A stretch of 64,000 nt of DNA. Source: Kineococcus gynurae (GTDB lineage Bacteria > Actinomycetota > Actinomycetes > Actinomycetales > Kineococcaceae). Where the stretch lies: the NCBI RefSeq assembly GCF_050871315.1, contig NZ_JBJLRE010000024.1, one strand, 5' to 3'. Made by a program: the position numbers and the translations under genes. Shown here piece after piece: positions 40,372 to 48,881 of this stretch; the stretch's first letter is position 1; each line of letters begins with the position of its first letter. A model generated the notes under the pieces. That model did not search any database, was not told the DNA's origin, and saw only the letters and a list, made by a program, of their open reading frames with translations.

Positions 40372-42267
40372 GTGCCCGCGCAGCGAGTCGAGACCTCGAT
40401 CGCGACGGTGTGCCTGTCCGGGACGCTGCCCGAGAAGATCGACGCCGCCGCCGCCGCCGGTTTCGACGCGGTGGAGATCTTCGAGCCCGACCTGCTGGGC
40501 TGCCCGTCGTCGCCGGCCGAGATCGCCCGCCGGGTGGCCGGGGCGGGGCTGCGGACCTCCCTCTACCAACCGTTCCGCGACCCCGACCACACCGACCCGG
40601 CCCGGTTGCCGGTCATCCGGGAGAGGCTGCGCCGCAAGGCGGCGCTGACCCGGGAACTGGGGACCGACCTGGTCCTGGTGTGCTCCTCGGTCCATCCGCA
40701 CGCCGTGCGCGAGGACGACCGGCTGGCCGAGCAGCTGCACGCCCTGGGTGCCGTCGCGGCCGAGCAGGGGGTCCGCCTGGCCTACGAGGCGCTGGCCTGG
40801 GGCACCCACGTCAAGGACTACCGGCACTCCCTGCGGGTGGCCCGGCGCGCCGCGCACCCGAACGTCGGGGTGTGCCTGGACTCCTTCCACGTGCTCTCCC
40901 GCGGCGACGACCCCGGCGGGCTGGGCTGGGCCCGCGCCGAGGAACTGCTCTTCCTGCAGCTGGCCGACGCTCCCCGGCTGAGCATGGACGTGCTCCCCTG
41001 GTCCCGGCACCACCGGCTGTTCCCCGGGCAGGGGGGTTTCGACCTGGTGGGGTTCGTCGACGCCGTCCTGGCCGCCGGGTACACCGGGCCGTTGTCGCTG
41101 GAGGTGTTCAACGACGTCTTCCGCCAGTCCGACCCGCGCGCGACGGCCCTGGACGCGATGCGCTCGCTGCGCCACCTGGCCGAGGGGGTGGACCGCAGCA
41201 CGGGCGAGGCGGGGACCGCTGTGGCGCTGCCCACCCCGCCGCGTCCGCTGCACTGGGCCTTCGCGGAGATCGGCGGGGCGCCGGGCGCGGCCGCCGACGG
41301 CGCCCGGCGCACCCTGGAGCAGCTGGGGTTCTACCAGGAGGGTCAGCACCAGTCCGGTCCGATCACGCTGTGGCGCAGCGGGTCCGTGCGCGTCGTGGTG
41401 AACGCTCGCGGCACCGGCGGGGCCCGGTTGACGTCGCTCGGGCTGCGCGTCCCCGAGCCCGGAGCGGCCGCGGCGCGGGCGCGGGGCCTGCTCGCCCCGG
41501 TCGTGACCCGGTCGGTGGGGCCGGGCGAGGTCGACATCCCCTCGGTCACCGCGCCGGACGGGACGTGGCTGCAGTTCTGCGACCTGGAGAACTCCTGGCT
41601 GCAGGACTTCTTCCCGCTGTGCGCGGCCGACGCCGAGGTGGCCGCGGAACGGCCGGCGGCCCTGGTGTTCGGCGGGGTCGACCACATCGCCCTCCCCCAG
41701 GGGTTCGGGGGTTTCGACCGCGCCGCCCTCTTCCTGTCCGCGGTGCTGGACCTGCAGCCGACCGCCGTGGTCGACATCGCCGGACCGGACGGCCTGGTCC
41801 GCAGCCGGGCCCTGCTCCCCCCGGTCGCGGACGAGGGCGGCGGGGTGCGGCTGGTGCTGAACGTGGCGCCGTCGAACGCGTTGCTGCGCGGGCGCACCGG
41901 GGGCGGTGGGCACCTGGCCCTGGTGAGTTCGGACGCGGTCGCCGCGGCGGCGGAGTTCCGCTCCCGCGGGGGGCGGGTGCTCGACGTGCCCGGGAACTAC
42001 TACGACGACCTCGAGGCCCGCGGGGTGCTCGACCCGGGCACCCTGGCCCGGCTGCGGGAGAACTCGGTGCTCTACGACGTCGACGAGCACGGGGAGCTGC
42101 TGCACTTCTTCACGGCCAACCTCGGTCCCGACCTGTTCCTGGAGGTCGTGCAGCGGATCGGGGGGTACCGGGGTTTCGGGGCCGGCAACGCCGCGGTCCG
42201 GTTGCTCGCGCAGACCGCCGCGGCCGAGGTCGCCGGCACGGCGCCGGGTGCCGGGGGTCCGGCGTGA
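40372..42267 (+). CDS. 3-dehydroshikimate dehydratase/HPPD-like fusion protein
   Basis: A 631-aa fusion. Residues about 8-285 form a sugar-isomerase-like TIM barrel with the four metal ligands of 3-dehydroshikimate dehydratase (QuiC type) in place: E139 (YEALAWG), D170 (CLDSFH), Q196 (FLQLADA) and E244 (SLEVFND). These make protocatechuate from 3-dehydroshikimate. Residues about 290-620 are a 4-hydroxyphenylpyruvate dioxygenase-like vicinal-oxygen-chelate half with a plausible metal triad (H in VDHIALP, H in GGHLALV, E in LFLEVVQR) and the GFGAGN end. The GTG start has only weak promoter/SD features. The stop overlaps the next gene's GTG (GTGA), so the PLP enzyme is translationally coupled. 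Role of the C-terminal half is unproven in the family. Confidence 0.87.
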   Translation: MPAQRVETSIATVCLSGTLPEKIDAAAAAGFDAVEIFEPDLLGCPSSPAEIARRVAGAGLRTSLYQPFRDPDHTDPARLPVIRERLRRKAALTRELGTDLVLVCSSVHPHAVREDDRLAEQLHALGAVAAEQGVRLAYEALAWGTHVKDYRHSLRVARRAAHPNVGVCLDSFHVLSRGDDPGGLGWARAEELLFLQLADAPRLSMDVLPWSRHHRLFPGQGGFDLVGFVDAVLAAGYTGPLSLEVFNDVFRQSDPRATALDAMRSLRHLAEGVDRSTGEAGTAVALPTPPRPLHWAFAEIGGAPGAAADGARRTLEQLGFYQEGQHQSGPITLWRSGSVRVVVNARGTGGARLTSLGLRVPEPGAAAARARGLLAPVVTRSVGPGEVDIPSVTAPDGTWLQFCDLENSWLQDFFPLCAADAEVAAERPAALVFGGVDHIALPQGFGGFDRAALFLSAVLDLQPTAVVDIAGPDGLVRSRALLPPVADEGGGVRLVLNVAPSNALLRGRTGGGGHLALVSSDAVAAAAEFRSRGGRVLDVPGNYYDDLEARGVLDPGTLARLRENSVLYDVDEHGELLHFFTANLGPDLFLEVVQRIGGYRGFGAGNAAVRLLAQTAAAEVAGTAPGAGGPA

Positions 42268-43322
42268 CCCGGGACGTCCACCGGGCCTGGGTCGAGGAGG
42301 CCGTCCGTCGGGTCGAGGCCGACGGCAACCGCAGCGCCGACACGCACCTGCGGGTGTTCCCGCTGCCGGAGGAGCACGGGATCCAGCTCTACCTCAAGGA
42401 CGAGTCGACGCACCCCACGGGATCGCTCAAGCACCGCCTCGCGCGGTCGCTGTTCCTGTTCGGGCTGACCAACGGTGACATCGGTCCCGGGACCGAACTG
42501 GTGGAGGCCTCCAGCGGTTCGACGGCGGTGTCCGAGGCGTACTTCGCCCGGATGCTGGGCCTGGGGTTCACGGCGGTCGTCCCGGCCCGCACGTCCCCCG
42601 CCAAGCTCGACCTGATCCGTCGGCACGGGGGTCGCGTCCACCCCGTCGAGGACCCGGGCGGCGTGTACGCCGTGGCCGAGGAGTTCGGTTCCCGGCCCGG
42701 GTGGCACTACTTCGACCAGTTCGCGACCGCCTCGACCGTCACCGACTGGCGGGGCAACAACAACATCGCCGAGTCGATCTTCCGTCAGATGGCGCTGGAG
42801 CAGCACCCCGTCCCGGCCTGGATCGTGGTGGGCGCCGGCACCGGGGGGACCAGTGCGACCATCGGCCGCTTCTGCCGCTACCGCCGGTACCCGACCCGGC
42901 TGCTCGTCGCCGACCCCGAGGGGTCCGTGTTCGCCGAGGCCTGGCGCACCGGTTCGCGGACCCTGACCGGGCCGGGGTCACGGATCGAGGGGATCGGCCG
43001 GCCCCGGGTCGAACCGAGTTTCGTGCCCGGGGTGATCGACGACGTGCTGACCGTTCCCGACGCGGAGTCGGTCGCCGCGATGCGGATGCTGCACGAGCGC
43101 TGCGGGATCCGGGCCGGGGCCTCCACCGGGACGAACCTCGTCGCCGCCCTCACCGTCGTCGCGCGGATGCGCCGGGCCGGGGAGACCGGCAGCGTCGTCA
43201 CGCTCATCTGCGACGCGGGCGACCGCTACCTCGACACCTACCTCGACGACGACTGGGTCCGGTCCCAGGGCTGGTCGCCGGCGGCTGCGCAGGACCGTCT
43301 GACCGCCCTGCTGCCGGACTGA
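42264..43322 (+). CDS. PLP-dependent cysteine synthase/desulfhydrase-like protein (Cds1 type)
   Basis: A 352-aa fold-type II PLP enzyme. The PLP lysine is K56 in HPTGSLKHRLA, and the phosphate-binding loop is EASSGSTAVS (about 84-93) with a second GAGTGGTS (about 193-200). The sequence resembles mycobacterial Cds1 (cysteine desulfhydrase) more than CysK: the N-terminal THLRVFPLPEEHGIQLYLKDES and the WRGNNNIAESIFRQM stretch are typical. Substrate may be cysteine, but the pairing with a dehydroshikimate dehydratase is unusual and could indicate another amino acid. Starts inside the stop of the upstream gene (GTGA). No transcription terminator is visible before the convergent TetR gene 13 bases away. 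Confidence 0.85.
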   Translation: MTRDVHRAWVEEAVRRVEADGNRSADTHLRVFPLPEEHGIQLYLKDESTHPTGSLKHRLARSLFLFGLTNGDIGPGTELVEASSGSTAVSEAYFARMLGLGFTAVVPARTSPAKLDLIRRHGGRVHPVEDPGGVYAVAEEFGSRPGWHYFDQFATASTVTDWRGNNNIAESIFRQMALEQHPVPAWIVVGAGTGGTSATIGRFCRYRRYPTRLLVADPEGSVFAEAWRTGSRTLTGPGSRIEGIGRPRVEPSFVPGVIDDVLTVPDAESVAAMRMLHERCGIRAGASTGTNLVAALTVVARMRRAGETGSVVTLICDAGDRYLDTYLDDDWVRSQGWSPAAAQDRLTALLPD

Positions 43323-43335
43323 CGACCGGCGCCGC

Positions 43336-44013
43336 TCACCCGCCGGCCGCGGCCGCCACGTGCTCCCGCAGGATCTCGCGCGCCCGCTTCGGGGTGATGG
43401 TCCCGAGCGGCAGGTAGGCCTGGACCACCAGCCCGTCGACCAGGGCGATGAAACTGCTCACCGCCGCCGCGACGTCGGTGCCGGGGAGGGCCGCGCGGGG
43501 CAGCGACCCGTCCTCGGCCCCGCGCCGGAACGCGGAGGCGACCTCGTCGCGCCACTGCTTGTAGTGCTCCGCGCGCCAGCGGGCGTACCGGGGTTCGCGG
43601 GCCGACAGGGTCCAGAAATCGAACCACAACCACCAGTGCTCGCGCATCCGGCGGGTCCCGGACAGCAGCAGGTCGGCGTAGGACTCCAGCTGGGCGCGAC
43701 CGTTCTCGGCCTGCCGCGAGGTGGCCACGACGTCGCCCGCGTACACCTCGCTGGTCTCCAGCGTGATGACCTCGGCGAGGATCTCCGCGATGCCGGTGAA
43801 GTGGTAGGTCACCGTACCGACGGACACCCCCGCGGCGGCAGCGATGTCGCGGACCCCGGTCTGGGACAACCCCTGACGGGCGAACACGCCGCGGGCCGTC
43901 TGCACGATGTCCTCGCGGCGCTCGTCGGGCGCCATCCGGCGGCGCACCGGCCGGGCCGGAGCGCGGCCTGAGGACGGCGTGGGCACGGCCTCGGGGGCCG
44001 GGAGGGCGCTCAC
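43336..44013 (-). CDS. TetR-family transcriptional regulator
   Basis: A 225-aa TetR/AcrR repressor. HTH at about 45-75 (FARQGLSQTGVRDIAAAAGV, then SVGTVTYHF). The ligand domain (about 90-225) includes the tryptophan-rich REHWWLWFDFWTLSAREPRY, similar to TetR regulators of the BetI/AcrR-C group with C-terminal tetramerisation features. The GTG at 44013 overlaps the stop of the hydrolase gene (GTGA), so the regulator is the last gene of the dpp-hydrolase run and would be an internal sensor. A candidate operator is an inverted repeat at 51524-51541 in the promoter region of the first gene. Inducer may be a product of the hydrolase or imported peptide. Confidence 0.9.
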   Translation of the reverse strand: MSALPAPEAVPTPSSGRAPARPVRRRMAPDERREDIVQTARGVFARQGLSQTGVRDIAAAAGVSVGTVTYHFTGIAEILAEVITLETSEVYAGDVVATSRQAENGRAQLESYADLLLSGTRRMREHWWLWFDFWTLSAREPRYARWRAEHYKQWRDEVASAFRRGAEDGSLPRAALPGTDVAAAVSSFIALVDGLVVQAYLPLGTITPKRAREILREHVAAAAGG

Positions 44014-46025
44014 GTCGAGGTCCGGAGGATCTCGCGCCGCCAGGACCGGTCGCGGACGACCTCGCCGTCGCAGCGGGCGAGCAGCGTGTGCTCGGTGACG
44101 AAGTGGGTGGCCGTGGCCGTGAGCCGTCCCGTCGCCTCGAACTCCACGGTCCAGCCCTCCCGTTCCATCCGGACCCGCCAGGAGCTCGCCGCCTCGGCCG
44201 AACCCGGGTCGCCGTCGCGGACGGTGTAGGTCTCCAGCGCGTTCTCCTGGTAGGTCAACCCGTCGGGGAAGTGCAGGGCCGCAGCGTAGTTCGGGTCCAC
44301 CTGCAGGGTCCAGCGTCCGTCCTGGGGTTCGACCGTGACGCGACGTTCCGGGCCGGTGCCGCCGGGGGTGACGGTGACCGGCAGGGGTTCGGCCTGTTCC
44401 GCCGGGGCGAAACCGACCCCGGGTTCCGGCGACGCGGGGGTGCGCACGGGGAGCTCCACCGCGCCGTCGGCCACGACCAGCCGCACGGGCGGGTCCTCGC
44501 GGCTCGGCCAGACCCACGGGAAGTAGGACGTGGACACCGCGACGCGGACCCGGTGACCGGGCGGGAACGCCCACGCGATCGCCTGCAGCGGAACGGCCAC
44601 GGTCATCAGCTCGCCGGGGGTCACCGGGGAGGTGCGGTCCATGCCGTCGCGCTTGAGCAGGTTCAGGACCCCGCGGGTCACCAGGGTCGAGGAACCGTCG
44701 GGGGCGACGTCGCACACCCGCACGGCGAGGTTCGCCGCGGCGTCGGCGCGCACCGCCAGGTGCAGGACGGGGACCCCGAGGATCTCGAGGCGGTCGGTGA
44801 CGTCGAGGTCGAAGGTGACCGAGCGGCCGTCCTCCTCGCGCTGGTCCGGGGGCAGGTCCGCGACGTTGCCGTAGGGGAAGTACCGACCCGCGTCGATCCC
44901 GGTGTGCAGCGGGGAGTGCACGAGGATCTCCCCGTCCGCGTCGACCGGGGCCGCCGTGCGCCACCTCGTCAGAGGGATTCGCCGGCCCTCGACGTTCGGG
45001 GAGGGCCAGGACGGTTCACCGAGCCAGCGTCCCGGGTGCTCGACGTAGCCGGTGGCCGGGGGCACCGACTCCTGCATCCAGCTGCGCAGCGCGGGTTCGG
45101 CCTCCACCCCGTTCTCGATCCCCTTGAGCCAGCGGTCCCACCAGCGCAGGCTCTCCTGCAGGAAACCGATGGCCGGCCCGGGCGGGCTCTCGATGTCGGG
45201 GTACTGGTGCGGCCAGGGACCGACGATCCCGCGGACCGGACCGGGGAAGTTCTCCAGCAGGCGCAGCACGGTGGTGCGGTAGGGGTCGGCCCATCCACCG
45301 ACCGCGAGCACCGCGGCCTCGATCGCGGGGTAGTCCTCCCCCACGCTCCCGCGGCGCCAGTAGGCGTCGCGCTCCTGGTGGTCCAACCAGATGTCCAGGA
45401 ACGGTTCCAGCGCGTCCAGCCGGGTCTCCCAGAGTTCCCGCCACGCCGGCCCCCACCGGTCCGGGTCCGGCGGCCGGGCGGTGAACGCCAGCATCGTGAC
45501 GGCCCAGGCGAGCATGTCGATCGAGAGCAGCGCCCCGCCGAAGTAGTGGACGTCGTCGTTGTACCGGTCGTCGCTGGAGCACACCGTGACGATCGCCTTG
45601 AGGGCCGGCGGGCGACGCGCGGCGAGCTGCAGGGAGTTGAAACCCCCCCACGAGATCCCGAACATGCCGACCGACCCCGAGCACCAGGCTTGTGCGGCCA
45701 GCCAGGCGATGACCTCCTCGCCGTCGGCCAGCTCGATCTCGGCGTACTCGTCGAGCATGACCCCCTCGGAGTCCCCCGAGCCGCGCAGGTCGACCCGTAC
45801 CGAGGCGTACCCGTGCCCGGCGTACCAGGGGTGGCGCTGGGCGTCGCGGACGGCCGTTCGGTCCCCCTTGCGGTAGGGCAGGTACTCCAGCAGCGCCGGG
45901 ACCGGGTTCTCGGTCGCGTCGACCGGGAGCCAGACGTCGGCCGAGAGCCGGGTGCCGTCGCGCATCGGGATCAGGACGTGCCGGAGCCGGGTGGTCTCGT
46001 GGGGGTACGTCGTGGGGTGCTGCAC
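44010..46025 (-). CDS. CocE/NonD-type alpha/beta hydrolase
   Basis: A 671-aa cytoplasmic hydrolase of the CocE/X-Pro dipeptidyl-peptidase S15 group, acting on esters (for example cocaine esterase) or N-terminal dipeptides. The nucleophile serine is S125 in GISWGGFN; the acid and histidine lie after the cap domain (AVGGWADPYR near 268-277 and a later HQYPDIESP around 303). A C-terminal jelly-roll (about 430-671, DVAPDGSSTLVTRGVL) is typical. Length fits the family (550-680). GTG with AGGAAGGG upstream. It lies between the peptide ABC importer and TetR gene, implying that it processes the imported substrate. Specificity (peptide versus ester) cannot be decided from sequence. Confidence 0.9.
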   Translation of the reverse strand: MQHPTTYPHETTRLRHVLIPMRDGTRLSADVWLPVDATENPVPALLEYLPYRKGDRTAVRDAQRHPWYAGHGYASVRVDLRGSGDSEGVMLDEYAEIELADGEEVIAWLAAQAWCSGSVGMFGISWGGFNSLQLAARRPPALKAIVTVCSSDDRYNDDVHYFGGALLSIDMLAWAVTMLAFTARPPDPDRWGPAWRELWETRLDALEPFLDIWLDHQERDAYWRRGSVGEDYPAIEAAVLAVGGWADPYRTTVLRLLENFPGPVRGIVGPWPHQYPDIESPPGPAIGFLQESLRWWDRWLKGIENGVEAEPALRSWMQESVPPATGYVEHPGRWLGEPSWPSPNVEGRRIPLTRWRTAAPVDADGEILVHSPLHTGIDAGRYFPYGNVADLPPDQREEDGRSVTFDLDVTDRLEILGVPVLHLAVRADAAANLAVRVCDVAPDGSSTLVTRGVLNLLKRDGMDRTSPVTPGELMTVAVPLQAIAWAFPPGHRVRVAVSTSYFPWVWPSREDPPVRLVVADGAVELPVRTPASPEPGVGFAPAEQAEPLPVTVTPGGTGPERRVTVEPQDGRWTLQVDPNYAAALHFPDGLTYQENALETYTVRDGDPGSAEAASSWRVRMEREGWTVEFEATGRLTATATHFVTEHTLLARCDGEVVRDRSWRREILRTST

Positions 46026-46047
46026 CCTGGTGGCCCTTCCTCGGTCC

Positions 46048-47976
46048 TCAGACGGTGGTGGTGCTCGGACGGCGGGCCTCGACGCGGCGGCAGCGGAGCC
46101 GGTGCCCGGGAGCGGGTTCCACCCAGACCTCCTCGCCGTGGTCGACCCGGTCGTCGCCGATCACGGCGAACTCCAGGCCCTCGGGCAGCGTGAACGTGAC
46201 GGCCTCCGGGTCCGAGGGGCCCGCGTGGTCCGGGTCGGGTTCCAGGACCGCGGCCAGGAGGGCCGCGGTCACCGGATGGTTCCGCCCGCCGAAGACGGCC
46301 TCGACGGGCCCGTCCTCGACGACCCGGCCCTTGTCCAGCACGATCACCCGGTCCGCCAGACCGCGGACGACGGCGAGGTCGTGCCCGATGAACAGGTAGG
46401 CCAGTCGCTGGTCGCGGCGGGTGTCGTCGACGAGGCGCAGGACCGAGGCCTGCACCGACACGTCGAGGGCGGAGACGACCTCATCGGCCAGCACGAGCTC
46501 GGGGTCCGGGGCGAGCGCCCGTGCGATCCCGACCCGCTGCCGCTGACCGCCGGAGAGCTGTCCGGGCAGGCGGTCGGCGAGTCCGGCCCGCAGACCCACC
46601 CCGGTGAGCAACCGCTGCCGTTCCTGCCGCAACGCCGCCCCGCGCAACGCGCCGAACAGCCGCAGCGGGCGGTCCACGGCGTCGGCCACGGTCCGGCGGG
46701 GGTTGAGCGTGGTGTCGGCGTTCTGGAACACCATCTGGACCCGGCGCCGCAGCCCGCGCGAGCGGCGACGGACCCCGACGAGCAGGTCCTCGCTCGTCCC
46801 GTCGCTCGCGTGCATCGTGATGCGGCCGGCGCTCGGGGGGACCAGACCGGCCACCGCCGAGGCGATGCTGGACTTGCCCGATCCGCTCTCCCCCACCAGG
46901 GCCACGATCTCACCCTGCCGGATGCGGAAGGAGACCCCGGCGACCGTCGGTCCGGTGCCGTGCCGACGGGTCCGCGGGCGGTGGTCGATCTCGAGGTCCT
47001 CGACCTCCAGGACGGTGGCCCCGAACTCGGTGAAGGTTCCGGCCGGGCGGAAGCCCGCCCGCGACTCCTCGGCCAGCGCGTCGTAGTCGGCGAGCTCGCC
47101 GACGGTCATCGCCGGGGCGGCGTCGGCCCCCGGGGCGAGCGCCGCGGGCGCCTCGACCGCACCGGGCAGCCCCACGGGCAAACCCGGACGGTGCAGACGC
47201 GGGATGGCCGAGAGCAGGGCCCGCGTGTAGGGGTGGGCCGGGGTGCGCAGCACCTCCTCGGTCGGCCCGGACTCCAGGACCCGGCCCTGGTGCAGGACGG
47301 AGGTGCGGTCGGTGGTCGCGGCCACCACGCCGAGGTCGTGGCTCACCAGCAGCGAGGCGAAACCCAGTTCCGAGCGCAGCTGCGCCAGCAGGTCCAGGAT
47401 GGCGGCCTGGGTGACGACGTCGAGCCCGGTCGTGGGTTCGTCGAGGATGACCAGGTCCGGCCGGCCGGCGAGGGCCAGCGCGATGCCGACCCGCTGCTGC
47501 TGCCCGCCGGAGAGTTCGTGGGGGTAGCGGTCGACGATCTCCTCCGGGCGCGGCAACCGGACCTGCCCGAGGAGGCGGACCGCCTCCGACCGGACCTTCG
47601 GATCGCGGGGCCGGACCGGGTCCGAGAGCGCCTCGGCGAGCTGCGCGCCGATGCGCAGGGTCGGGGTCAGGGCCGCCCCGGCGTTCTGCGGGACCACGGA
47701 GATCCGGTTGCGCCGCAACCGGCGACGCTCGGCATCGGTGGCGGCGAACACGTCGGTCCCGCCCACCCGGACGCTGCCGGAATGCACCCGCAGGCCGGGG
47801 CGCAGGAAACCCGCGAGGGCCAGCGCCAGGGTCGACTTGCCCGACCCCGACTCCCCGATGACCGCGACCGACTCCCCGGCCGCGACGGTCAGGTCCACGG
47901 CGCTGAGGATGGGCACCGGTCCGGCTGCGGACGCGTGGGTGACGGTGAACCCGCTCACCTCGACGAGAGCGCTCAT
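46048..47976 (-). CDS. Fused double ATPase of an oligopeptide ABC importer
   Basis: A single 642-aa protein with two ABC ATPase halves (DppD-DppF type). Half 1: Walker A GESGSGKST (about 41-49), signature LSGGQQQRVGIA (about 156), Walker B LVILDEPTTGLD. Half 2: Walker A GESGSGKSS (about 360), signature LSGGQRQRVGIA, Walker B ELVLADEVVSALD; here the position after D is E, so it is intact. Halves are joined by a linker with the C-terminal peptide-transporter extension (HPYTRALLSAIPRL). The ATG at 47976 overlaps the permease stop by one base (TGATG); an in-frame GTG just upstream is an alternative. Confidence 0.93.
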   Translation of the reverse strand: MSALVEVSGFTVTHASAAGPVPILSAVDLTVAAGESVAVIGESGSGKSTLALALAGFLRPGLRVHSGSVRVGGTDVFAATDAERRRLRRNRISVVPQNAGAALTPTLRIGAQLAEALSDPVRPRDPKVRSEAVRLLGQVRLPRPEEIVDRYPHELSGGQQQRVGIALALAGRPDLVILDEPTTGLDVVTQAAILDLLAQLRSELGFASLLVSHDLGVVAATTDRTSVLHQGRVLESGPTEEVLRTPAHPYTRALLSAIPRLHRPGLPVGLPGAVEAPAALAPGADAAPAMTVGELADYDALAEESRAGFRPAGTFTEFGATVLEVEDLEIDHRPRTRRHGTGPTVAGVSFRIRQGEIVALVGESGSGKSSIASAVAGLVPPSAGRITMHASDGTSEDLLVGVRRRSRGLRRRVQMVFQNADTTLNPRRTVADAVDRPLRLFGALRGAALRQERQRLLTGVGLRAGLADRLPGQLSGGQRQRVGIARALAPDPELVLADEVVSALDVSVQASVLRLVDDTRRDQRLAYLFIGHDLAVVRGLADRVIVLDKGRVVEDGPVEAVFGGRNHPVTAALLAAVLEPDPDHAGPSDPEAVTFTLPEGLEFAVIGDDRVDHGEEVWVEPAPGHRLRCRRVEARRPSTTTV

Positions 47977-48881
47977 CACACACCCACCAGGGTGCGGTCC
48001 ACGCCGCGGATCTTGGCGAGGCCGTCGGCGGTGAGGTTGAAACCGATGATGAGCGTGGCCAGGGCCACGATCGGGCCGACCGTGCCCCAGGGCAGGACGG
48101 CGAGCAACGTCCGGTTCTCCGACACCATGAGACCCCAGTCCGGCGTGGGCGGGTTCGCACCGAACCCGAGGAAGGACAACGACGAGACCAGCAGCAGCAC
48201 GAACGAGGCCCGCATCGCGAGTTCTACGAAGACGACGTCGACCACGTTGGGCAGGATCTCGCGGCGGATCACCGCGAACGTCCCCTCTCCGCGGGCCCGG
48301 GCCGCGGTCACGTAGTCCAGCGGGACCACCTGCAGCGCGGCGGCCCGCAGCACGCGGACGACCGCGGGGCTGTAGATGACGACGGCGGCCAGGACGATGA
48401 CCGGCCCGCCGGCGCCGAACATCGAGACCACGACGAGCAGCGCGAGGATGCTCGGCACGGACAGGACCGCGTCGACGATCCGCATGAGGATCTCGTCGAA
48501 CGCACCGCGGTGGCAGGCCGCGAGGCAGCCGAGGACGGTTCCGATCCCGACCGTCACCACGGCGGCCACCACGGCCAGCGGCAGGGAGTAGCGGCCCCCG
48601 TAGAGGACCCGGCTGAGGATGTCGCGGCCCAGCTGGTCGGTGCCGAGCAGGTGCCCGTCACCGGGGCCCAGCAGGATGGAGGTGGCGTCGTTGGTCACCG
48701 GGTCGAAGGGCGCGACGAGCGGCGCCAGCAGGGCGAGGACGACGTGCACCACGACGAGGGTCAGCCCGAGCAGCGTCTGCGGGGAGCGCAGCACGCCGCG
48801 GACGACCGGTCCGAGGACGGGGCTGCGGACCGGCGCGGCCGGTGCGGTCGGCAGCACCGGGGCGTCGAGGGGGGAACTCAT
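47976..48881 (-). CDS. Oligopeptide ABC permease (DppC-like)
   Basis: A 301-aa permease with six membrane segments, of the OppC/DppC group. After a Pro/Ala-rich N-terminus and first helix, the family-specific segment APLVAPFDPVTNDATSILLG (about 50-70) and HLLGTDQLGRDILSRVLYGG (about 75-94, the GTD-GRD motif) are clear. The EAA loop includes YVTAARARGEGTFAVIRREI (about 190-209). One-base overlap (TGATG) with the DppB-like gene upstream and with the ATPase gene downstream ensures coupled synthesis. Confidence 0.93.
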   Translation of the reverse strand: MSSPLDAPVLPTAPAAPVRSPVLGPVVRGVLRSPQTLLGLTLVVVHVVLALLAPLVAPFDPVTNDATSILLGPGDGHLLGTDQLGRDILSRVLYGGRYSLPLAVVAAVVTVGIGTVLGCLAACHRGAFDEILMRIVDAVLSVPSILALLVVVSMFGAGGPVIVLAAVVIYSPAVVRVLRAAALQVVPLDYVTAARARGEGTFAVIRREILPNVVDVVFVELAMRASFVLLLVSSLSFLGFGANPPTPDWGLMVSENRTLLAVLPWGTVGPIVALATLIIGFNLTADGLAKIRGVDRTLVGV

